Part shown: in pieces, positions 37,007 through 44,928 of the stretch | Numbering within the stretch: position 1 is the first letter of the stretch | Layout of the letters: every line of letters starts with the position of its first letter | Origin: JAJTFA01 sp051715425 | GTDB taxonomy: Bacteria > Bacteroidota > Bacteroidia > UKL13-3 | Reading direction: 5' to 3' | Assembly (NCBI GenBank): GCA_051715425.1 | Contig: JBPXJS010000002.1 | Coordinates: 62,001 to 126,000, forward strand | DNA length: 64,000 nucleotides | Program-made: the position numbers and the translations under genes | The notes under the pieces: generated by a model | Told to the model about the DNA's origin: nothing | The model's input: only the letters and a program-made list of their open reading frames with translations | Databases searched by the model: none

Positions 37007-38008
37007 ATGGAAAAAGACAACAAAGTTTTACTGAATCAACTAATACTATCATACAGTCCATTATGTAATAGGGACTTTACAATTTTAAAGCATGATCCAA
37101 TTATCCAAGAAATAATTGAAACTAGTAGCCTTTACATTATTGCGCAGAGACCAGAACTTCGATTTGACAACCTGACTTTTATAGAAGATGAAGAAGCAAT
37201 TGAATTTGAGATAAGACAAAATGAAAACCCTGACTTTTTAAAGTGTAAGGTTCCCTTTTTTCAAGATAATATTGCGACAGATAGGGACAAAGACGTATTA
37301 CTTTATTTAGGTACAAAGGATGAAAACAATTTTCGTAACGGATTTCCGTACAACAATGTTCAAGGATTTAAAATCTATCAGGACAAGATATCTGACGACA
37401 ATTTCCTTGTGTGGTTTTCACCAGAAAAATTTCTCCAGAATTTTTGGAAAGGGCATTTAGAAGCTACGGTAAAAGGAAATATACGGACTTTTACAAAGTA
37501 TAAGGTTCATTACGTTGGACAAGCTACTAAACAAGACATATGGAAACGCTTAACTGGTCATGAAAAGTTACAAGACATTCTATCACTGGAACTTCCTATA
37601 ACTTATGGTTCCTTGCCGACATATGAAATCGCAGTTTTGCTCTTTGAGTTTCAAGAAAATATTGAAATACACACATTTGGCTATGATTCTAATGTTGACG
37701 ATATGGTTGATGCGGTAACAGGAAAACATAGACCAGATCAAAGAACAATATTTTTAGACGCAGAAAAAGCATTGATTAAATCCATGCAACCAAAATATAA
37801 TGACGAACTATTCAAAAGTTATCCCAGAAGTAAAGACGGTTTACATAAACATGGTTTTGACACCGTTTCGTTTTCATTTATAGACCCAATAACCTTGGTT
37901 TATGACAAAGGAGAAATTGAAGGTAGTGACGATTATTTTGAAGGAGATTCAATCATTGTTAAAAACAACATGACAGTGGAACTATATAAAAATCCGTCAC
38001 GTAAATAG
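37007..38008 (+). CDS. Cassette protein with a GIY-YIG-like nuclease region
   Basis: 333 residues from the ATG at 37007; a frame extension to 36920 lies inside repeat A and is not accepted. Residues 1-155 match no family I know. Residues 165-270 resemble a GIY-YIG nuclease: YKVHYVGQATKQDIWKRLTGHEKL (Y169-V-G-Q, Arg181, His185) and DAEKALIKSMQPKYN (Glu253, Asn265), the expected spaced catalytic residues. The C-terminus is a short beta-rich tail. It is the only gene of unit 36983-38153, flanked by repeats A and B. A defence or DNA-processing role is an inference from the fold. Confidence 0.65.
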   Translation: MEKDNKVLLNQLILSYSPLCNRDFTILKHDPIIQEIIETSSLYIIAQRPELRFDNLTFIEDEEAIEFEIRQNENPDFLKCKVPFFQDNIATDRDKDVLLYLGTKDENNFRNGFPYNNVQGFKIYQDKISDDNFLVWFSPEKFLQNFWKGHLEATVKGNIRTFTKYKVHYVGQATKQDIWKRLTGHEKLQDILSLELPITYGSLPTYEIAVLLFEFQENIEIHTFGYDSNVDDMVDAVTGKHRPDQRTIFLDAEKALIKSMQPKYNDELFKSYPRSKDGLHKHGFDTVSFSFIDPITLVYDKGEIEGSDDYFEGDSIIVKNNMTVELYKNPSRK

Positions 38009-38025
38009 TCTCTTAGAAAAGCCCA

Positions 38026-38163
38026 GCACCTAACAGCAACCTTGCGCAATTGCCGTTATCATCGTTAAATTCAGTATTTCGTTTCGCTTTTATTTTTTAT
38101 CTTGGTTGACAGATTTTCGTTCCGTAATCGGCAACTGCGCAAGGTTGCGAAACGTTAGCGGCC
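38026..38163 (+). repeat. attC-like recombination-site repeat B
   Basis: Left arm 38026-38060, right arm 38124-38163. Outer boxes GCACCTAAC and GTTAGCGGC. Internal loop 1x5 (A facing GAAAC), perfect 13-bp stem starting GCAACCTTGCGCA, A.C mismatch, then TTGCCG/CGGCAA. The loop holds TTGACAGATTTTCGT (38106-38120); 29 nt at 38096-38124 are identical to 39363-39391 in repeat C. It begins 18 nt after the stop of the preceding gene. Confidence 0.75.
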
Positions 38164-38193
38164 ATATTGAAAAGACGCATCAGAGCATTAAGA

Positions 38194-39288
38194 ATGAAAG
38201 AAAAAAAAACATATAGACTAATACAACTTAAGACTAAACGAATTCTGACAGCGATTTCGAAATTACCTTGGTCGCACATTTTCATTATTGTAGTTTGCAT
38301 CAAAATTTCTTTGGCTATTTTTCTATTCTTAAAAACTCAATGCTTTAAAACAATCGATACAAATAGTACCTTGACCAATTTATTGACAGTTAATGGTGTT
38401 TTTTCAGCAATTCTAATAACGTATCTATTCTCAAGAATAACTTGGTCAAAAGAAAGAAAGCTTGAAATTTTTAAGGATGCTATCTCACTCTCACAAAAAA
38501 TAACTGAATACAGACGCATTTTAAATAAGTTGACTTATTACTATCGAGTCTGGAACAGTGATAAATCAACAAGGTCGTTAATCGCACACGGAAAATTCAA
38601 AACAATCGACTACTATGATTTTAGACTCTCATCTATTAGTGATTATGTACCTCACAACGCTGAATTGATTAAAGAATTTCGTAGACATGATGATTTTCAA
38701 GAAGATCAAACAACATTGTATCTCGCAATGCTTTCTTTGGTTCATAATAGAAATAACCCCGATTTCGAATGGCAATCTGAATTGTATAAAGACTTTGAAC
38801 TGGAGGGACTTTATAATATTAAAGCAGTAGAAAAATGGATTGAATGCGGAATATTCGGGACAATTTGGTATTGGCTAGATCAAGACAGAGATGATCGTCT
38901 CATAAATTACCAAGCCTTAAAGACGGATAGAGAATATATTTTATCAGCGATTAGCAGAATAAATAAGAAGTATGAAGGTCAGGAGCTAAGTAATAAATTG
39001 CTTAAAGAAATAACAGATGATTTTAGTTCGCACTATTTGGACGAATTGCACATCAGGTTAAAAGAACTAAAGAAAGGTGTGACTGATCTTAATGTTATCA
39101 TCATGCTCCTCATCACATTCAGTCTAATTTTTGGAGTATTAATACCGTTTGGACTGCTATTGGTTCAGTCCCAAACTTATCTTTTTTCATTTATTGTAGG
39201 TATTGTTGCTTCAATAAACTCTGGACTGATTGCATATTTTATAATAAGGTTCCCGATCCTAATAAATAAGGAACTTAAATGGACATAA
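38194..39288 (+). CDS. Cassette membrane protein, unknown family
   Basis: 364 residues from the ATG at 38194; a TTG at 38167 lies within the conserved unit start and is less likely. Two N-terminal membrane helices (SHIFIIVVCIKISLAIFLFLK and LLTVNGVFSAILITYLFS), a soluble charged middle of about 220 residues, and two C-terminal helices (VIIMLLITFSLIFGVLIPFG; YLFSFIVGIVASINSGLIAYFII). Low GC, Lys/Ile/Asn-rich. No motif recognised. Sole gene of unit 38154-39420. Confidence 0.7.
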   Translation: MKEKKTYRLIQLKTKRILTAISKLPWSHIFIIVVCIKISLAIFLFLKTQCFKTIDTNSTLTNLLTVNGVFSAILITYLFSRITWSKERKLEIFKDAISLSQKITEYRRILNKLTYYYRVWNSDKSTRSLIAHGKFKTIDYYDFRLSSISDYVPHNAELIKEFRRHDDFQEDQTTLYLAMLSLVHNRNNPDFEWQSELYKDFELEGLYNIKAVEKWIECGIFGTIWYWLDQDRDDRLINYQALKTDREYILSAISRINKKYEGQELSNKLLKEITDDFSSHYLDELHIRLKELKKGVTDLNVIIMLLITFSLIFGVLIPFGLLLVQSQTYLFSFIVGIVASINSGLIAYFIIRFPILINKELKWT

Positions 39289-39292
39289 ATAC

Positions 39293-39430
39293 GGCTGCTA
39301 ACAGCGGCCTTAACGCAAGTGCTGTTAATTTAGTAGCATCAACACTTTTCTTCGCATTTTTATTTATCTTGGTTGACAGATTTTCGTTCCGCAGTCTGCA
39401 CCTGCGTAAGGCCGCGGAATGTTATAGCCA
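39293..39430 (+). repeat. attC-like recombination-site repeat C
   Basis: Left arm 39293-39325, right arm 39391-39430. Outer boxes GCTGCTAAC and GTTATAGCC. Internal loop 1x5 (A facing GGAAT), 13-bp stem GCGGCCTT-ACGCA with one extra A on the left, A.C mismatch, then GTGCTG facing CTGCAC. The loop shares 29 identical nt with repeat B, including TTGACAGATTTTCGT. It begins 4 nt after the stop of the preceding gene. Confidence 0.75.
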
Positions 39431-39450
39431 ACCTTGAAGACATAAAAAAT

Positions 39451-40050
39451 ATGCACGATAAACCCGTGAAAGGTAGAAAAAGAATATTTCAACTTGTTGG
39501 AGTTTTAATAGACGGCTTATATGACAATGGTAATTTTCATTCTGGACTGCCTGAATCTTTTTTACCGCCTATTCCTGAGAATGAAGTTTATCTTATAAGA
39601 AATTTCGCTTTCGCAACAAACCTTGTGAAGCCTGTAAGAGAGTATGACATTGACCTTGGAGAAGAGTATGACACGAAAGAAGTTATGCTTACCGACATTG
39701 GAATGTATGAACTATCGGTACACGGCTCATTTCAAAACTATAGAAAGTCATGGAGACAAATTATCTTCAGAACTTGGTTTACTTTTATTAGACCATTAGG
39801 TAAATTATTTGATATTGGATGGGATAAGTTCGGTAAACTGTTGACACCTATAAATACACTTGTTGCAATTTTGGCTACTTCAATAGCGACAATTTTATCG
39901 ATAAATCAATACCGCAAAGACAATATAATTGAACGTATAACCATAGAAAATACCACACTACTCAAAACTGTTGACAGTCTAAAAACAACTATAACTAATC
40001 GACAGCAACAGTTCAAAATTCAAGAATCAAAAACCGACACAAATAATTAA
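39451..40050 (+). CDS. Cassette protein with one membrane helix and coiled-coil tail
   Basis: 199 residues from the ATG at 39451; the longer frame to 39373 runs through repeat C and is rejected. The N-terminal 130 residues are soluble (FQLVGVLIDGLYDNGNFHSG; VMLTDIGMYELSVHGSFQNY). A membrane segment follows (PINTLVAILATSIATILSI, about 151-169), then a short coiled coil (IIERITIENTTLLKTVDSLK). Not recognised. It follows repeat C; no matching repeat is seen after its stop. Confidence 0.65.
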   Translation: MHDKPVKGRKRIFQLVGVLIDGLYDNGNFHSGLPESFLPPIPENEVYLIRNFAFATNLVKPVREYDIDLGEEYDTKEVMLTDIGMYELSVHGSFQNYRKSWRQIIFRTWFTFIRPLGKLFDIGWDKFGKLLTPINTLVAILATSIATILSINQYRKDNIIERITIENTTLLKTVDSLKTTITNRQQQFKIQESKTDTNN

Positions 40051-40094
40051 AGTGCTACTTGTTTCAATGACAATTGTGACTCCGTTCTCGCGCA

Positions 40095-40108
40095 TCCCGT
40101 AAACGGGA
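40095..40108. repeat. TCCCGT-AA-ACGGGA palindrome
   Basis: Perfect 6-bp palindrome of the same small family as 10283, 40293 and 55052; it forms the loop of a larger REP-like hairpin. Confidence 0.55.
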
Positions 40109-40292
40109 CAAGTCTTGTGATGCGTGAGTGAGATAGGAGTACGAAGCATTTTACTTATTTAATTACACATTATGCTTTAGAATTGAACCCTCACAAACCT
40201 TCTGTTGAAAATGAACTATGCTACTCTTGCATTTTTGAACTTTTATCACAACATTTACATACAAGGCTGTGGATAGGTTTTTTCACAACCTG

Positions 40293-40310
40293 TCCCGTTT
40301 GATTGCGGGA
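40293..40310. repeat. TCCCG...CGGGA palindrome
   Basis: 5-bp inverted repeat preceded by TG and followed by GTC, as in the copy at 55052. Confidence 0.45.
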
Positions 40311-40362
40311 GTCTGCCGTTATTCTTCATTAATCTACAGAATCCAATTACTTTCTTACCTAT

Positions 40363-40704
40363 ATGAAAACACTCATTTATATCTACTGGTTTTTTATTTT
40401 TATCCTGCAAGTGGTATTAAGTGCTCAAAAAATAGAGAGCGATACCTTTTACATATGGAATGTGGTGGCATTGGCAAGTGCCGCTGTATTTTTATTTACA
40501 AGATTTACTAAAAGAAAGGTGCGTGCACAGGCAGAAATTACCATGGCTTCTTTTATTGCCATTAATGGAGTAACCACAGCAATTGCCCAGCTTATACTTC
40601 TGCGCAGTTTGTTTATTCTTAGTATGGCCATTATTGTGGCAGTTTTTTCTGGTTTTATGGTTTACCAGATCTGGAAAATGAATAAGGAAATAGTGGAGGG
40701 GTGA
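40363..40704 (+). CDS. Small four-helix membrane protein
   Basis: 113 residues with four hydrophobic segments (about 4-22, 31-45, 60-78 and 82-104) and short charged loops (TKRKVRAQAE; WKMNKEIVEG). Composition matches the host genes rather than the cassettes. No family recognised. The ATG at 40363 is chosen because the following helix starts at once. Confidence 0.6.
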   Translation: MKTLIYIYWFFIFILQVVLSAQKIESDTFYIWNVVALASAAVFLFTRFTKRKVRAQAEITMASFIAINGVTTAIAQLILLRSLFILSMAIIVAVFSGFMVYQIWKMNKEIVEG

Positions 40705-40931
40705 TATAGCATGGTTGTGGTTTGCTGCATGACCCATATGGATTATTGCAGCGGATGTAAATGCAGCCATTACTTTAACATTACGTGAAAAACGAATCCC
40801 CGGCTCTCGCATATTTATATTACCTGTGCGATAAGTTGCACGCAACACAAGTTTAGCCTCCATTTTGCCTACAACTGCTTGTGACGTATGATTTCAGAAC
40901 AACCAGCTATGAAAGTCATGGGTTGCTTAAC

Positions 40932-42488
40932 CTATTCTTTCACCAACTCATAAACATAAAATATCTCATAAAATTGGTGGGTGCTTTTTAGGGTGTAAGT
41001 TTTCTTTAGGGTATTCAGTATTTCATTATCAGGTCTGGTAGATTGGGATGACATATCCAGAAAAATAACCTTCTTATCATTACTGAATTGGATATCTTTT
41101 AAACTGTTCACCACATGCACGTCTTCTTTTAACAACTTTTCGGTAAGGTATTGGTAGGGGAACCGGTTGCTTACATCTTTAAATATGGACGGGCTGTAGT
41201 AGTACGCAAAATTATAGGTAAAATAGGATGGACTTATATAGACTCTGGTTTCATGATCCTTCAATTCTCTCACTTTATTTACGGTTTCTCTAACATGCCT
41301 CTTGTTATCTACATTGGGATTAAAAGTAAACCCAAACAACAGCACCACCACACCCGATAAAAGCCAGCTCAAGCGGGCAGATTTAACCAGGTAGGATGAG
41401 CAAATAGCTAAAAGCAGATAATAACCAAGAGAAACAAAAACCAGGTACCGGCCAATAAACATGGGAATCCAAAAAGAAATACCAAACATAAACAGAAATG
41501 GAAATAAAAACCAGATGGCAATAACCACTGTGCTTTTATTTATGTTCAAATTTCCTGAAAGAAGGTATTTAACAAGCGCAGCAAGTAATATGGCTGCCGA
41601 TACAACGGTAGTAATAGGCTGATTGGAAAACTGCCATAACATATTGTAAAGGCTTACCATGCCGGCTGGTGGCTCCACCCATGTACCATTTGATGTGGAC
41701 TCCAGAAAGCGTTTAATTAAGATATACAGATTAGGTGAATAAAGGATTAAAAGGGAGCAGAGATAAAGAGCTTCCTGTTTAAGCTGTTTTCTTTTATGTT
41801 TTAGCACCAAAGAAAAAAACACCTGAATAAAAATGACAAAAAAACCAAAGTAGTGCGCATACAATAAAAGGATATTTGCTAGTGTGAGGTAAACATAATT
41901 TTTCAGGTTAGCTTCTTCATAGCAGGTTTTTAGAAAATAGAACATGGAAACAGAGGTGAGCAGCGCAAACAGCGGATACACCCGGGCTTCATGAGCGAAT
42001 ACCACATGAAAACTGGAGAAGGTAAAAATGAAGCCGGCCGTAAGTGCTACCCGGTAATTGAAAAATGTTTTCCCGATTTTGTAAATAAAATATACGGTAA
42101 GGGCACTGAATATAAGGGAGGGAAATCTTACCGCAAATTCACTTATGCCAAATAACCTGATCCAATAATGCAAAAAGAAAAAATGCAATGGAGGGTTATT
42201 CTCCCCATAAAGCATTTGGACAATGGCAGGAATATCAAGCTGGGCGTAAAAAATACTAAAGGGTTCATCGCCACCAATAGAATTGGATGATAAATAGATA
42301 AGCTTCAGGAAAAAATTGACTAAAACAAGGAAGAATGGGGTTACACTCACCATCCATCTGTTATTGTTGTTGGTTTCTGTAAACCCTTTGGTAAAAGATG
42401 TAAAACGCAGCAAACTCTTCATTGACCCTGTAAAAATATTGAATCGGTTGAAGGAAACAAGCATAAACCGATGAGCCTTATGTTGCAT
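40932..42488 (-). CDS. GT39/ArnT-like membrane glycosyltransferase
   Basis: 518 residues. After an N-terminal helix, the first loop has SIGGDEPFSIFYAQ, carrying the D-E pair typical of GT-C enzymes (PMT/ArnT family). GENNPPLHFFFLHYWIRLFG and EFAVRFPSLIFSALTVYFIYKIG follow, the classic PMT_2 region, then about ten further helices and a small C-terminal soluble domain. It would transfer a sugar from a polyprenyl-phosphate donor to lipid or protein on the outer face of the inner membrane. It stands alone. Several Met codons near the N-terminus leave the start open. Confidence 0.85.
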   Translation of the reverse strand: MQHKAHRFMLVSFNRFNIFTGSMKSLLRFTSFTKGFTETNNNNRWMVSVTPFFLVLVNFFLKLIYLSSNSIGGDEPFSIFYAQLDIPAIVQMLYGENNPPLHFFFLHYWIRLFGISEFAVRFPSLIFSALTVYFIYKIGKTFFNYRVALTAGFIFTFSSFHVVFAHEARVYPLFALLTSVSMFYFLKTCYEEANLKNYVYLTLANILLLYAHYFGFFVIFIQVFFSLVLKHKRKQLKQEALYLCSLLILYSPNLYILIKRFLESTSNGTWVEPPAGMVSLYNMLWQFSNQPITTVVSAAILLAALVKYLLSGNLNINKSTVVIAIWFLFPFLFMFGISFWIPMFIGRYLVFVSLGYYLLLAICSSYLVKSARLSWLLSGVVVLLFGFTFNPNVDNKRHVRETVNKVRELKDHETRVYISPSYFTYNFAYYYSPSIFKDVSNRFPYQYLTEKLLKEDVHVVNSLKDIQFSNDKKVIFLDMSSQSTRPDNEILNTLKKTYTLKSTHQFYEIFYVYELVKE

Positions 42489-42578
42489 GACAGCCGCAAT
42501 TACAATTAGCTGCTATATGGCTTGTCATACAATTCCATTACTTGTTACGGAAGGGTCTCGCTTGCCCTATAATAAAAA

Positions 42579-42609
42579 AAACTCCACCCAATCTATTCAG
42601 GTGGAGTTT
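42579..42609 (-). terminator. Rho-independent terminator of the phasin-like/ubiB operon
   Basis: A perfect 10-bp stem AAACTCCACC/GGTGGAGTTT with an 11-nt loop, followed on the minus strand by eight T. It starts 19 nt after the stop of the coiled-coil gene. Confidence 0.88.
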
Positions 42610-42628
42610 ATCAATATGTTACAGTCTT

Positions 42629-43258
42629 TTACTTTTTGCCCATCCACTCTTTTGCCCAGCTGCTCATTTTCTCATATCCTTCGTGCAGTTGTTTGTTCCA
42701 CTGTTCAATATTTTCTTTGGTTATTTGTTGTGCCTTTTCTGCATACGAGTAAAACTCCTGCATCTTGTGGTTCATTTCCTTGCGCACTTTTTCCGCATCA
42801 TCCTTCACATCCATTTTTAACAGGGAAAACTGCATCTGCACAATTTCCAAACCGGTTTTAAATGCCTGTGCATTGTTATCAAACAGGTGCATCATATAAT
42901 TAAACTTGTTGTTGTAGGCAGCTTTGCCGCTTACATATACCTCGTGCAGGGCCAGTTCAATTTTTTTACGCTGGGCTTCAAAGGCATCCTGTGAATCGGC
43001 CTTGCCTAAGTTAAGCTGAACCTGTAACTCTTCCAGCCGGGCTTTTAATTTGGTGGCGTTTTCTTCGGCTATATCCGTGCTCTTGTCAATATTTTCTTTC
43101 AGCATCACCACCAGGTGTCGCAGGTTCTCTTTTTGTTTTTCAAAAGCATCGGCAGCTTCCATTTTACCTAATCCAAATTGTACCTGCATTTCTTCCAAAC
43201 GGGTTTTCCAGTCGGCTATCCAGGTTTTAAATTGTTCTTCTACATGTTGTGTGTTCAT
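42629..43258 (-). CDS. Coiled-coil protein with three internal repeats
   Basis: 209 residues, all helical. A motif recurs three times: RLEEMQVQFGLGKMEAADAFE (about 20), RLEELQVQLNLGKADSQDAFE (about 74) and GLEIVQMQFSLLKMDVKDDAE (about 136), each followed by charged helix. There is no signal peptide or membrane segment. The style recalls phasins or apolipoprotein-like amphipathic proteins. It lies 11 nt after ubiB and ends at a strong terminator, so it closes an operon with ubiB and a phasin-like gene. Function unknown; lipid or granule association is inferred. Confidence 0.75.
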   Translation of the reverse strand: MNTQHVEEQFKTWIADWKTRLEEMQVQFGLGKMEAADAFEKQKENLRHLVVMLKENIDKSTDIAEENATKLKARLEELQVQLNLGKADSQDAFEAQRKKIELALHEVYVSGKAAYNNKFNYMMHLFDNNAQAFKTGLEIVQMQFSLLKMDVKDDAEKVRKEMNHKMQEFYSYAEKAQQITKENIEQWNKQLHEGYEKMSSWAKEWMGKK

Positions 43259-43269
43259 AGTTATATTGT

Positions 43270-44928
43270 TTAATATTTACCTTTTCTAAAAATAGATATG
43301 AGCATAAAGATACCAAAAAGACCGGATATGCTGATACCTGTCAGGCCAATAATGGGAATCCCCTTCCAGGTAGGAGGGATATGGCTTAATACCACCAGCG
43401 ATGAACCGATAATCATAGCCGCCAGTACAATAGCTGCTGCCAGCCTGTTGGAAACAATATCCAGCATATGCAGCAATGGGTTTAGCCCCTGAATTTCTAT
43501 GCGTACTTTTCCTTCTTTTATTTTCTCAATAATGCGCTTAAAGTCTCCCGGCAGCACCCGGATATAATCCCAGGTATCCACCAGCATTTCTAAGGTAGAT
43601 TTAAGGATATTCTTAGGCTCAAAACTTTCTTCAAATAAACGCAGGGAGTGTTTACGAATTCTTTCCAGCGTATTAAATTTGGGATTGAGTATGCGGCTGA
43701 TACCATCAAGAATAACAAGGGTGCGCAACAGCAGAAAAAAATCGTTGGGAAAACTGAGTTTGTGTTTATAAATAATTTCCTGCAGGCGGTCTACCACCTC
43801 GGTCATATTGCGCTCATCAATGGTATGAGGTGGAAATTCATCCAGCAAAATATTCAGGTCGTATTCCAGTTCTTCTTTGTTGGTAATTTTTTTACGTTTG
43901 GTAAGGTGTTCTATGGCATCAACCAGTTGGTTAAAATTTCCTTTGGTAATGGCAATAATAAATTCTTTAAAGGCATCTTTATCCTTGCGGTTTAAGGTAC
44001 CCACCATACCAAAATCAATTAAACAAATTTTTTCTCCAGGCATTACCAACACATTTCCCGGATGCGGATCGGCATGAAAAAAACCGTATCTGAAAATTTG
44101 CTCAAAATACAGGTGCAGGCCATTTTCGGCCAGGTTGTCGAGGTTAAATGCACTTGCCTTTAATGCTTCTGTCTGGTTTATTTTAATGCCGTCAACAAAC
44201 TCCATACACAATACCATACGGGTGCTGTAGCGGGTGTACACCTTGGGAATATAAATCCGCTCCTCATCACGAAACATATGCTGAAACCGGATAATATTAT
44301 TGGCCTCCAGCAAAAAGTTGAGTTCCCTGAGCATGGATTTTTTGAGGGAATGCACTAATTCAACCGGTTCAAACCGGGCAAACTGAGGGAAACTAGTTTC
44401 CGCAATATCTGCCAGATCGGTAAGAATCTGCAGGTCTATATCAATAATATCGGCAATATCTGGGCGCTGCACTTTTACCACCACCTGCTCACCGGAATGC
44501 AGCGTGGCTTTATGCACCTGCGCAATAGATGCAGAGGCCAGCGGAACCGGATCGAATTTGGCAAACAATTCTTCCAGGTTGCCCTCCAGGTCTTTTTCTA
44601 CTATGGCTTTTACATCATCAAAAGAAAATCCCGGAACCGCATCCTGCAGTTTCTCCAGTTGATCTATCACTTCCTGTGGAAGCAGGTCGGGGCGGTTGCT
44701 TAATATCTGCCCGAATTTAATAAAGGTAGGTCCCAGTTCTTCAATAGCCAGCCTGATCCTTTCGCTGCGCGTATAGGTTTGTTTGGAGTACTCGCCCTGT
44801 ATTTTTTTATGCAGCATCAGTTTGGGCAATACCTTGCGCAGGTTGGAGTGGGCCATCATATCATCGAGCCCGTATTTTACCAGCACACGTATTACCTGCC
44901 TGTATCTGCGGAGATGTTTAAACCTCAT
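43270..44928 (-). CDS. ubiB: UbiB/ABC1 family atypical kinase
   Basis: 552 residues. Family marks: the KxGQ motif (FIKFGQILSNRPDLLP), the Ala-rich loop in place of a P-loop (VPLASASIAQVHKATL), VVVKVQRP with the conserved Lys, and the catalytic/Mg region GFFHADPHPGNVLV ... CLIDFGMVG. Two C-terminal membrane helices (AAAIVLAAMIIGSSLVVLSHIP; GIPIIGLTGISISGLFGIFML). UbiB proteins support isoprenoid-quinone biosynthesis or lipid extraction as ATPases. The phasin-like gene upstream overlaps its start by 11 nt. Confidence 0.92.
   Translation of the reverse strand: MRFKHLRRYRQVIRVLVKYGLDDMMAHSNLRKVLPKLMLHKKIQGEYSKQTYTRSERIRLAIEELGPTFIKFGQILSNRPDLLPQEVIDQLEKLQDAVPGFSFDDVKAIVEKDLEGNLEELFAKFDPVPLASASIAQVHKATLHSGEQVVVKVQRPDIADIIDIDLQILTDLADIAETSFPQFARFEPVELVHSLKKSMLRELNFLLEANNIIRFQHMFRDEERIYIPKVYTRYSTRMVLCMEFVDGIKINQTEALKASAFNLDNLAENGLHLYFEQIFRYGFFHADPHPGNVLVMPGEKICLIDFGMVGTLNRKDKDAFKEFIIAITKGNFNQLVDAIEHLTKRKKITNKEELEYDLNILLDEFPPHTIDERNMTEVVDRLQEIIYKHKLSFPNDFFLLLRTLVILDGISRILNPKFNTLERIRKHSLRLFEESFEPKNILKSTLEMLVDTWDYIRVLPGDFKRIIEKIKEGKVRIEIQGLNPLLHMLDIVSNRLAAAIVLAAMIIGSSLVVLSHIPPTWKGIPIIGLTGISISGLFGIFMLISIFRKGKY

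Larger units (their letters stand above)
40051..40362. other. Intergenic region at the right end of the foreign block
   Basis: No gene. It contains an imperfect hairpin (CTCGCGCATC/GATGCGTGAG with outer ACTCC/GGAGT, 40080-40141) enclosing the palindrome TCCCGT-AA-ACGGGA (40095-40108), and a second TCCCG...CGGGA palindrome at 40293-40310. CAAGGCTGTGGATAGG (40262) weakly resembles the box expected to close the last cassette. Confidence 0.45.

Noticed and set aside
27869..40362. Integron integrase or transposase gene serving the cassette block
   Set aside because: No tyrosine or serine recombinase or transposase-like protein is encoded in or next to the block; any such enzyme must lie elsewhere.
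40492..40863. 123-residue minus-strand frame
   Set aside because: Most of it is antisense to the membrane protein gene at 40363-40704. The N-terminal part (40705-40863) looks slightly protein-like and could be a gene remnant, but this is too weak to call.
42487..42861. Plus-strand 124-residue frame
   Set aside because: It runs through a strong terminator and is antisense to the coiled-coil gene.
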